This document shows, piece by piece, positions 16,856-28,800 of a stretch of 64,000 nucleotides of DNA. How positions within the stretch are numbered: position 1 is the first letter of the stretch; each line of letters begins with the position of its first letter. Both the position numbers and the translations under genes were made by a program. The notes below the pieces were generated by a model. That model was not told where the DNA came from. It ran no database searches and saw only the letters and a program-made list of their open reading frames with translations. Source of the DNA: Streptomyces sp. NK08204 (GTDB lineage: Bacteria; Actinomycetota; Actinomycetes; Streptomycetales; Streptomycetaceae); assembly GCF_020400585.1 (NCBI RefSeq), contig NZ_JAINVF010000013.1, positions 62,001-126,000 on the forward strand, given 5' to 3'.

Positions 16856-19800
16856 ATGCTTGAGAACAAGTCGCCCGAGCCGCCTGTCGACCCAGCCGAC
16901 ATGACGTTCTCGCCGGCTCCCGAGGACGCGAGCGGCGCGTCCATCGACAACACACCGGAGGCGGTCCGGGGCTGGCTGACCGAAGCTGTCGCCGACCGTA
17001 CCGGCGTTGCTCCCACCGAGATCGCGGTCGACCGTCCGATTGCCGAATTCGGCCTGGGGTCACGTGAGTTGGTGGCACTGGTGGGCAGGTTGTCCCTGCG
17101 GATCGGCCGAGACCTCGAACCGTCTCTGTTCTACAACCACCCCAGCATCGCCGAGGTCGCCGAGGCGGTGGCCGGCAAGGGCCCGGATCACCCGTCCGCG
17201 GGGCCGGCCACGCCGGCTCCGCCCCGAGTGCCGGTGGCCGCTGAGGCGGCGGACGAGATCGCCGTCATCTCGATGGCCTGCCGCTTCCCCGGCGGCGCGG
17301 ACACCCCCGACCAGCTGTGGCGGCTCCTGGCCTCCGGTGAGGAAGTGATCAGCGACGTCCCGGCCGGCCGCTGGGACGCCCAGTCGCTGTACGACCCGGA
17401 CCCCGAGGTCTCCGGCAAGGCCTACTCGCTGCGAGGCGGCTTCCTGTCGGACATCGACCGCTTCGACGCCTCGTTCTTCGGCATCTCGCCCCGCGAGGCG
17501 GCGGCGATGGACCCCCAGCAGCGCCTCCTGCTGGAGACGTCCTGGGAGACGATCGAGAACGCCGGCATGCTCCCCGGGGCGTTGAACGGCAGCTCCACCG
17601 GTGTGTACATCGGCCTGTACCAGAGCGGCTATCTGGCCTCGGCCGGCTTGGAGCAGCTGGACGGGCACGTCGGCACGGGCTCGGCCACCAGTGTCGCTTC
17701 CGGACGGATCGCCTACGCCCTCGGCCTGCAGGGTCCGGCCGTGACGGTGGACACCGCCTGCTCCTCCTCCCTGGTGGCGCTGCATCTGGCCGCGCGGGCG
17801 CTGGCGAGCCGAGAGTGCGATGTCGCCCTGGCCGGCGGCGTGACACTGATGGTCACTCCGCGCGGCCACGTCGAGTTCAGCAGGCTGCGCGGGCTGTCGC
17901 CCTCCGGGCAGTGCAAGCCGTTCTCCAGCGACGCGGACGGCGTGGTGTGGGCCGAGGGCTGCGGGCTGGTGATGCTCAAGCGGCTCAGAGATGCGCACCG
18001 GGACGGCGATCGGGTCCTCGCGGTCATCAAGGCCACAGCCATCAACCAGGACGGCCGGAGCCAAGGGCTCAGCGCCCCCAACGGCCTGGCGCAGCAGCGC
18101 GTCATCCGAGCCGCCCTGGACGCCGCCGGTCTCGCTCCGCACGACGTGGACTACGTGGAGGCGCACGGCACGGGCACGCTGCTGGGCGACCCGATCGAAG
18201 GCGACGCCCTCGGCACCGTCTTCGGCCCGGGCCGGCCGGCCGAACATCCCCTCGGCGTCGGATCCCTCAAGTCGAACGTCGGCCACATGCAGGCCGCGGC
18301 CGGAATCGGCGGCGTCATCAAGACCGTGCTGGCACTCCAGCACGAGCTGCTGCCGGCATCCCTGCACGCCGACAACCCGACGGAGCGGGTCGACTGGGCC
18401 GGTGCCGGCATGCAGGTGCTGAGCCGGGCGCAAGCCTGGCCCCGCGGCCACCGGGTGCGACGCGCCGGCGTGAGCGCGTTCGGGATCAGCGGCACCAATG
18501 CGCACGTGATCCTGGAGGAGGCGCCCGACGTCCCCGTGGCGTCCGAGGCCGAGCCGGCAGCGGTACAGCCCTCCCGCCGGCCGGACGGCGAAGGTTCACA
18601 GCTCGTGCTGTTCCCGCTGTCCGCCCGTACCGAGCCGGCACTGCACGCGCAAGCCCGTCGCCTCCTCGACGCCGTCACGGCGGACCCGCGACTTCCCCTG
18701 CCCGCCATCGCTGCGACGCTTGCCCACCACCGGACGCACTTCGAGCACCGGGCCGTCATCGCGGCGCGTCATCGCGACGAGCTCGTGAGCGGTCTGCGCG
18801 GCCTGGCAGCCGGGGAGCCCGCCACGGAGCTCGTGGCCGGGCCGCACCGGGTGTCGGCACCGGGCAAGCTGGCCTTCGTCTTCCCCGGCCAGGGCGCGCA
18901 GTGGGCGGGCATGGCCCGTGACCTGCTGGCCCGCTCCCCGCTGTTCGCGGACGAACTCGACCGCTGCGACGCCGCCCTGAGCGAGCACACCCAGTGGTCT
19001 GTGACGGCCGTGCTGCGAGGGGATGCCGACGCGCCGTCCCTGGAGCGGGTCGACGTCGTCCAGCCGGTGTTGTTCGCCGTCATGGTGGCCCTGGCCGCGG
19101 TGTGGCGCGCGAACGGTGTGCGGCCGGACGCCGTGGTGGGACACAGTCAGGGCGAGGTCGCCGCGGCCTGCGTCGCCGGGGCGCTCAGCCTCAGCGACGC
19201 GGCAGCCGTGGTCGCCCTGCGCAGCCGTGCACTGGCCGGTGTCGTCGGGGCCGGCGGCATGGCCGTCGTGGGCCTGCCCAGCAGCGAGGTCGAGACCCGG
19301 CTGCGGGACCAGGACGGGCGGGTGTCGATCGCCGCGGTGAACAGCGGCCGGGCCACCGTGGTGGCCGGGGAGTCGGAAGCCCTGGCCGCCCTGCTGGCCG
19401 AGCTGGAGAAGGAGCAGGTGTTCACCCGGGCCCTCGAGGTGGACTACGCATCCCACAGCGCGCAGGTCGAGCCGGTGCGCGAGGCACTCCTGGCGGACCT
19501 CGACGGCATCGTCACCTACCCGACGTCGGTCACGTGGTACTCGACGGTCACCGAAGAGCCGGTCCGGCACGAGCTGGAGGCCGACTACTGGTACCGCAAC
19601 CTGCGCGAGCCCGTCCGGTTCGCGTCGACCGTGGAACGCATGGTGGCCGACGGCTACCGGTACTTCGTCGAACTGAGCCCCCACCCGTCGCTCGTCACCT
19701 CGGTGCAGACCATCGGCGAGGACGCCGGCCATGAGCTGACAGTGGTCGGCTCCCTGCGGCGCGACGACGACGCGGTGGCCTGTCTCGATCGGGCCGCGGC

Positions 19801-22800
19801 CGAACTGCATGCCCACGGGCGGATGATCGACTGGCGGCGCATCGCACCCGCGACGGACGGGGAGCCGGCGCGGCTGCCGACCTATGCGTGGGAACCGCAG
19901 CGCTACTGGACCGACCCCGATCCGGCCTCGGGCTCATCCGGCTTCCTGCCCCGTTCCGCGCACCCTCTGCTCGGAATCGAGCTCCGCTCGGTCGACGCCA
20001 CCCGCTGGACCTTCCGCAACGAGTGGTCCCCGAGCACAGCCGACTGGCTGGTCGACCACACGGTGTTCGGCGAGGTGGTCGTCTCGGGCACGACACTGGC
20101 GGAGCTGTGTCGTGCCGCGCTGGAGACGGCCCGCCCCGAGGAGCCGGCTCACCTCACCGACGTGCTGCTTCTCGCCCCGCTGGTGCTGCCGCGCTCCGGC
20201 TCCGTCGAGGTTTCCGTGGAGGTCGTCGCCGCGGGCCCGCAGGATCCGCTCGAGGTCGCGGTGTACAGCCGGCCGCGTGGGCAGGAGCTCGCGGGCTGGG
20301 TGCAGAACGCCGCTGCGACGGCGAGTGAGCCGGCCGTGACGGACGCGGGCGCACCGCCGAGGTGGCCGGACGGTGCGCAGCCGTGCTGGGATCCGCAGAC
20401 CTACGCGCGCCTGGCCGAGGGCGGCCTCGGCTACGGCCCCGCGTTCCAGGGCGTCGCGTCGGCCGTGCGCACGGGGGACGACGAGCTGCTGGCCCGTCTT
20501 TCACTCCCGTCGCCCCAGCGCGACGACATGGAGGGATATCCGGTCCATCCGGCCTTGCTGGATGCCGCCTTGCACGTGGCGGCGGCCTTCGAGGAGCAGG
20601 GCCGAGTGCTGCTGCCGTTCTCGGTCGGACAGTACGTGCTGCGGCCCGGGGCTTCCGGGGACGTGATCGCGTCCGTCCGGCGGACAGCCGGCTCCGCGGA
20701 CGAGGTCGTCCTGGACGTGCGGCTCTGGGACTCCGACGGCTTCCCCGCGGGCTGTCTGACGGATGTGCGCCTGCGCGCGGTGAACCCGTCAGATGTGCGG
20801 GGCTCCCGCGCGGACGATTGCCTCTACGAGGTGGTCTGGACCGCGGTGGTCCCCGAAACCGCCGGAGCGCAGCCGCGGGACGACAAGTGGACCGTGGCCG
20901 GGGACAGTTCACACCCGTACGCCGTTGCGGCCCGGCAGGGCCTCGAAGCGGCGGGGATCCGCACGGCCGACGCCGTGGCCGATGCCGCCGGCGAGACCCT
21001 CGTCCGCTTCTGGCCCCTGCCCGGAGCGGACACCGGCACGGCCGAGTACGTGCAGGAGCTCACCAGCGCCGGGCTCGCCGACCTCCAGTCGCTCCTCGCC
21101 CTGCCGCCGGAGCAGCTGCCTTCTCGCGTCCTCTGGGTGACCTGCGGCGCGGTTGCGACCGACGCGACAGCACCCGCCTCGGGGTTCGCCCAGTCGGCGC
21201 TGTGGGGCCTGGCCCGCACCGCGCGCTCGGAACACCCGGAGCTCGGACTTCGTCTGATCGACCTCGACGGCCTCGAGGCCGTGCGTACTCCGTGGCCCGT
21301 GCTGAGCCGGCTCGTGGCCGACTCGGACGAACCCGAACTCGCGGTGCGCGGTGACGCGTTGCTCGTCCCGCGGCTGATGCGCAGCCGGAGCGCGGACGAC
21401 CGGGCGACGCCCGAGGCACGGCGCGAGCCGCTGACGGACACCGCCGCGGAGCCGCCACCGCCCGACGGCCCGGTGCCCACCGACGGCACCGTGCTGGTCA
21501 CCGGTGGTCTCGGCGGGGTCGGCGTCCACATCGCACGGTGGCTCGCCTCGCGCGGAGTCGCGCGGCTGGTGCTGACCTCGCGGCGGGGCCCCGAAGACCC
21601 GCGCAGCGCCGAGGTGACCGCGGAGCTGTCCGCGCTCGGTGCCGAGGTCGAGGTGGCGGCATGCGACGTGGCGGACGCCGAGGAGCTCGCCAGGGTGATC
21701 GGCCAGGCCCGCCCGCTGCGCGGTGTCGTGCACTGCGCCGGCGTGCTGGACGACGGCGTACTCGTCGAACAGACACCGCAGCGGTTCGCCCGGGTACTGC
21801 GCCCCAAGGTGGCGGGGGCGATCAACCTGCACCACCTCACGACGGACGATCCACTGGATCTCTTCCTCCTGGTGTCGTCGGCGGCGGGGGTCGTGGGCAG
21901 CCCTGGGCAGGGCAACTACGCGGCCGCCAACGTCTTCCTCGACCGACTTGCCCACCACCGGCGGGCGCTCGGCCTGCCAGGGGTCTCGGTCTCGTTCGGC
22001 GCATGGGCCGGCACCGGCCTGGCGGCCGACCACGCCGATCTCGAGCGGATGGCGCGGCTCGGCCACGGCGCCCTGTCGCCGGATCAGGCGTGCGGGCTCG
22101 TCGAACGCTCACTGCTGCGCCGGGCGCCGCATCTGGTCGCGTGGGCTCTGGACCAGCGAGGGCTGCGCGATGCGCTGGCCCGCGAGGGCGGCGCGACCGC
22201 GCTGTGGCGGTCCTTGCTGCCTCCCGAGAAGCCCGCGCGACGGGACGACGCATTCGCGGCCCGGCTCGCCAGGCTCCCCCAGGCCGAGCGGATCGAGCGG
22301 GTGCTCGCCGTGGTGTGTGCGGAGGCGGCACGCGTGCTGGGACTCCGCTCTCCCGACGAGCTGCGCGGGGACCAGCCCCTGAGCGAGCGGGGGATGGACT
22401 CGCTGATGGCCGTCGAGCTGCGCAACCGCATCGGCGCCCGGATCGGCGCCCGGCTCTCGGCCACCTTGTTGTTCGACCACCCGACGCCGGTCCGGCTCGC
22501 GGACCACCTGGTGAGCACCGTGCTCAGGTCCGACGCCCAGGAGAGCAGGCGGGCGGCAGACCCCACGCGGCGGGAGTCCACCTCCGACGAGCCCATCGCC
22601 GTGGTCTCCATGGCCTGCCGGCTGCCGGGCGGTGCCGACGATCCCGGGGTGCTGTGGCAGGTACTCGAAGACGGCCGTGATGTCGTCGGCCCGTTCCCCG
22701 CGCAGCGCTGGAACGTCGAGTCCCTCTACGACCCCGATCCGGAGGCCGAAGGCAAGACCTACGCCCGGGAGGGCGGGTTCCTGCAGGACATCGAGACCTT

Positions 22801-25800
22801 CGACGCCGCCTTCTTCGGGATCACCGCGCGCGAGGCCGCGGCGATGGACCCGCAGCAGCGCCTGCTGCTGGAGACCACGTGGGAGGCGCTGGAGCGCGCC
22901 GGGATCGTGCCGGCCCAGCTCTCCGGAAGCACGACCGGCGTGTACGTCGGCATGTTCGGCAGCGACTACCTGGCGGGCTCCCGTCTCGACCAGCTGGACG
23001 GCTACGTCAGCACCGGATCCGCCCTCAGCGTGGCCTCCGGCCGGCTTGCCTACACCCTCGGGCTCCATGGCCCCGCCCTGACCGTGGACACCGCCTGTTC
23101 CTCCTCACTGGTGGCGGTGCACCTGGCCGCGCAGGCGCTGCGCTCGGGCGAGTGCGACCTGGCGTTGGCCGGCGGTGTGACGCTGATGGTGACTCCGCAG
23201 ACCTTCGTGGAGTTCAGCCGCCTGCGAGGGCTGTCCCCGACGAGCCGGTGCCGGTCGTTCTCCGACGACGCGGACGGAGCCGTCTGGGCCGAGGGGGCCG
23301 GCATGGTCGTGCTCAAGCGGCTGACGGACGCGCGCCGGGACGGCGACCAGGTGCTCGCGGTGCTGCGTGGCACCGCGGTCAACCAGGACGGGCGCAGTCA
23401 GGGCCTCGCGGCACCGAACGGCCCGGCCCAGGAACAGGTCATTCGAAAGGCCCTGGATCTGTCCGGGCTGGCGCCCGCGGACATCGACTACATCGAGGCG
23501 CACGGAACCGGCACGACACTCGGCGACCCGATCGAGGCCAACGCCCTCATGTCGGTGTTCGGCGCTTCCCGCCCCACGGGCCGCCCGCTGTACCTGGGTT
23601 CCCTCAAGTCCAACATGGGCCACCTGCAAGCGGCTTCGGGCGTCGCAGGCCTGATCAAGGTCGTGCTGGCGCTGCGGCACGGGAGTCTTCCGCGCACGTT
23701 GCACGCCGAGCGACCCAGCCGCCACGTCGACTGGGACAGCGGTGAACTGCAGCTGCTCCAGGAGGATGTGGCCTGGCCGTCGGGCCCGCGACTGCGGCGG
23801 GCCGGCGTCAGCGCCTTCGGGATCAGCGGCACGAACGCGCACGTGATCGTCGAGGAAGCCCGGGAGGAGACGGCGGCCCACCAGTCCGATCCGTCCGACG
23901 GAACGGACGAGGGCACCGCGCCCCGGCAGCTGTTCGTGCTGTCGGCGCGCGACGACGCCGCCCTGCGCGGCCAGGCCACCGGTCTCGCCGCTCACCTGGG
24001 CGCACTCGGTTCCAGCGGGCCGGCACTGCGCGACATCGGCTACACCTTGGCCCGCCGCCGCAGCCACTTCGAGCGCCGCGCGGCGGTGCTGGCGAGCGAC
24101 CGGGACGGTCTCCTGGCCGGCCTCGACGCGGTGGCGCAGGGCCGTGTCCACCCGGACGTCATACGGTCACCCGCGCGGGAGACACCGGCGGGCAAGGTCG
24201 CGTTCGTCTTCTCCGGGCACGGCGGTCAGTGGCCCGGCATGGGCAGCGAGCTGCTGACCGAGTCGACGGCGTTCCGGGAAGCGCTGTCGGCCTTGGACGA
24301 TGCGATCCGCCGGCACGCCGGCTGGTCGGTACTGGAGGCCCTGCGCGGAGCGGCCAAGGCCCCCGATCTCGAACGCACCGACATCCTGCAGCCGGCACTG
24401 TTCGCCTTCAACGCGGCTCTGGCCGCGGCCTGGCAGTCCCTCGGAGTCTCTGCGGACGCGGTGGTCGGCCACAGCCTGGGCGAGATCGCAGCCGCATACG
24501 CGGCCGGCGCACTGAGTGCCGACGACGCCGCGGCCGTGGTGACCCGGCGCGCTCGTGCCGTCGTACCGCTGGCCGGCAGGGGCGGCCTGATCTCCGTGGA
24601 ACTGCCGCTGTCCGAGGTCGAGGAGCGTCTCACCGCCTACCAGGGGCGGCTGTTCGTCGGTGCCGTGAACAGCGCGGGGTCCATCGCGGTGTCCGGCGAC
24701 ATCGATGCGCTGACCGGCCTTCAGGGCGAGCTCGCCGAGGAGGGGGTCCCCGTCCGGCGCCTGACGACCCCGTTCGCGTCGCACAGCCCGCTCATGGCTC
24801 CGCTGCGTGCGGAGCTGGTCTCCGAACTGTCGGAGGTGCGAGGCAGGCACACGTCGATCCCGTTCTATTCCACGGTCCTTGCGGAGCCCACCGCCGGTGA
24901 CGGGCTCGACGCGGAGTACTGGTACGCGAATCTGAGCCGACCGGTGCGGTTCGCCGACACCGTACGCCGCATGCTGGAGGACGGTTACCGGTACTTCGTG
25001 GAACTGAGCCCGCATCCGACGCTCGGCGCGGCCATCGAGTCGGTCGCGCAGGAGAGCGGAGTCGCCGCGGTGAGCGTGGGCTCGCTGCGGCGCGACGCCG
25101 GCGGCCGGGACAGTCTGCTGCGTCATCTCGGCCGGCTGTACAGCGTGGGACATGAGCCCGACTGGTCGGCCCAGCATCCCACCGGTGCCCTCGCCGAACT
25201 CCCCACCTACGCCTTCGAGCGGGAGCGCTACTGGCTGACGGCTGCCCCGGCCCTGCCCTCCGGTGCGGGCCGCACACCGCTCGTCGACACGCGGATCGAG
25301 GCGAGTGACGCGCCAGGCCGGCACATCTTCCAGACCGATCTCGACACGCAGAACAGCCAGTTCGGCTACTTGCTCGATCACCGCGTGGCCGGCGAGGTGT
25401 GGCTGCCCGCGGCCGCCTTCCTGGAGATGGCGCTCGAGGCGGCCTCCGGTCTCCGGGACGGCGAGGAGGTGCGGCTGGCCGACGTCAGGTTCGAGGCACC
25501 CCTGAAGCTGCCGGCCGGGCAGGGTGTCCGGCTGCAGCTGGTCCTGCAGCCGGAACATGACGCCGGCCGGGACTTCACCATCGCCTCCACGGTGCCGAGC
25601 GAGTCGCGGTCCGGGTGGACACGGCACGTATCCGGGCGTGTCGTCCTGGGCGCCGCTGCCGAGGAGGGCGCCGGCACCCGCACCCGGCCCGGCGACGCGT
25701 GGGACGGGTCCCTCGAAGCGCTGCGCGCGCAGTGCCCCGCCGAAGCCGACCTGTCTGGTGTCTACGCCGCGCTCACCGCGCTGGGAATCGACTACGGTCC

Positions 25801-28800
25801 GTCCTTCCGCCGTCTGGAGCAGGGCTGGCAAGCCGAAACCACCGCGCTGGGCAGGCTGGCCGTCTCACCGCGCGGCGGGTACCTGCTGCATCCCGCGGTG
25901 CTCGACTCGGCCTTCCACACGGCCGCGCTGCCGCTGGGCGCGCCCGAGGGCCGCGCACTGGTACCCACCGGCGTGGGGCGTCTGCGGTTCTCGAAGCCGC
26001 GCACCGCACCTGCCTGGGTGGCCTGCCGACTGCGGGCCGTGGACCGGGACGCCGTCACGCTGGACCTGCTGCTGCTCGACGAGCAGGAGCAGGAAGTACT
26101 GCGCATCGAGGAGTTCGAGTTGTCCGCGCTGTCTCCGCTCGACGCGTCCCTGTACGAAGTGGAATGGCAGCCGAGGCCCACCGCGCAGGCGCAGCCTGCT
26201 CAGGGTCCCTGGTTGATCCTCGCCGACGACCGCGGGGTGGGAGCTCGGTTGAGCGCGCTGCTCGGCCCGCTGCCCCATGTGGTGGCGGTGAAGGGTGACA
26301 CGTTCGCCGCCGAGGCTCCCGGCCGGTTCCGGATCGATCCGCAGAACCCGCAGCACCTGACCCGGCTGCTCGACGAGGCCTTCCCCGCAGGCGGGCCCGA
26401 GCAGGTGGTCCACCTGTTCTCGCTGGACGCCCCTGGGGTCGACTCGGTCGAGACAGCGGAGGAGGCCGCGGCACTGGGGTGTCTGAGCACCCTTCACCTC
26501 GCCCGGGTGCTCACGCAGGGCCGGCGTGGCCGGGTGCCGCGCCTCTTCCTGGTCGTACGGGGCACCCAGCCTGCCGGCGGGAGCGAGGTGACCGCGCCTG
26601 AGCAGGCGCTCGCCTGGGGGTTCGGTCTGGCCCTGGCCCAGGAGTACCCCCAGTTGGCGACGACGCTGATAGACCTGCCGCCCTCCGGTGGGGTGGACGC
26701 CCTGCTCACGCAGTTGCTGCAGGCGGACGACGAATACCTCGTCGCACTGCGCGAGTCCGGTCGCCTCGTGCCGCGCCTCGTGCGCAGCCGCCAGGACGGC
26801 GTCGGGCACGGCGAACCGGCGACTGACGGTACGTTCCTGATCACCGGAGGACTGGGCGGCCTCGGCCGCGTCGCCGCCGAGCGCCTGGTACACCGCGGCG
26901 TACGCCGCCTGGCCCTGATGACCCGCTCCGCGCCCGATGCCGAGGCGGAGAGCTGGGCCGAGGAACTGCGTGCGCGCGGCGTCACCGTGCACCTGGCTCG
27001 CGCCGATGTCGCGGATCCGCAGGGCCTCGCGGCGGCGCTGGACCGCGTCCGCGAGCTGGGTCCGATCACCGGCATCGTGCACGCCGCCGGTGTCGTCGAC
27101 GACGCCACCGTGGCGAACCTGTCCGACGAACGGGTGCTGCGGGTGCTCGCCCCGAAGGTGCTGGGCACGGTTCTGCTCACCCGGCTGGTGCCCGAGGCGG
27201 AGAGCCTCGTCCTGTTCTCTTCGGTGGCGGGAGTCCTCGGCTCGGCAGGGCAGAGCCCCTACTCCGCGGCGAACGCCTTCCAGAACGCCTGGGCGCACCA
27301 CCTCGCCCTGGCGGGCCGGCAGGCTCTCAGCCTCGACTGGGGCGCCTGGGCAGGTGTCGGCCTGGTCACCAAGTCCGCGACCCGGACCGAGAGCACTCGC
27401 CGGTCGGGCCTCGTCGCCTTCTCCCCCGAGGAGGGCGGCGACCTGTTCGAGCGCGTGCTGTCCATGACTGGACTCCGTCAGCTGGTTCCCGCCCGGCTCG
27501 ACTGGGAGGCGTTGGCACTCGATCCGGACGTGGCCCGGTCGCGGCCGATGCTGCGGGGGCTGATCACCTCGCCGGCCGCTGGGCCGGACTCCGACGAACT
27601 GGTGGCCCGGGTGCTCGGCGCGGCGACCGCCGGTGAGCAGCGGGAGCTGCTCGAGGGTTATGTGCGGGAGATGGTCGGCGAGGTGGTGGGCGGCCTGCCG
27701 CAGGCGACCCCCACCGCCTCCCTCAAGGCGCTCGGTCTCGACTCCCTGATGACGGTGAGGCTGCGCAACTCCTTCGTCCGTGATCTCGGCGTCGAGCTGC
27801 CCACGACTGCGGCCTTCTCGGCCGCGGACATCCGAGGCCTCGCACAGCTGCTGCTCTCCGCGCTGACGGCACAGGGCAGCCCGGCCAGGCCCGCCACCGC
27901 TCCCGACGAGCGGCAGCCGGCGGGCGACGTTCCCGAGACCGAGCTGCGGCCCGCGCCCCGTGACGTGACCCGTCTGGTGCGCAGCGCACAGCAGGGCACA
28001 CCGGGCTCCGCCCACGCCGTCGGCGTCGCCGTCCGACTCGGAGCGCAGGCCACCCAGGAACGCCTGACCGGCGTGCTGACCCGGCTCGCCGCACGTCACG
28101 CGGCCCTGCGCACCGCGATCGTCGCGGGTGAAGGACGCGAGCAGCAGCTGCGCATCGACAAGCACGTGCCCGCGTCGCGGCTGTTGCGCTGGACCGAGCT
28201 GGGCGACGGCGCGGAACTCGATGTCGACGCCAGGCTGCGGGCGCTCGTGGAGCAGCCGTTCGACCTCACCACCGCTCCGCTGTGGCGCTTCGAGCTGCTC
28301 GACGGCGGGGACGAGGGCCAGACGCTGCTCTTCTGCGCCCACCACAGCGTGAGCGATCTGCAGTCGCTGCTCCTGGTGACGGCCGAGATCGACGCGGAGC
28401 TCGCCGGGGCGACGCTGGGGGACGCCGTGACCAACCGCGACATCGACCTGCTGCTCGAAGCCCAGACCCAGCAGGCTCCGGCCGACGGCTCGGACGGCTC
28501 GGACGGCTCGGACGGCTCGGACGGCTCGGACGGCACGACGGACGACTGGCACGAGTCCTTCATCGGTGCCGCCCGACTCGACCTGACCCTCGCGAAGGAG
28601 CGCCCTGCCGAACGCTCGTACCGGGCCGGCAGCGTGACCCTGACGCTGCCCGACCGGCTGATGGCACGGGTGTCGGATCAGGCGAGCCGGCTCGCGATCA
28701 CGCCGGCGGCGTTCTGTCTGGGCGTACTGACCGTGTTGCTCGCCCGGCGGCAGGAACGCGACCGGTTCGTCCTCGCTGTCCCCGTCGACACCCGGATCCA

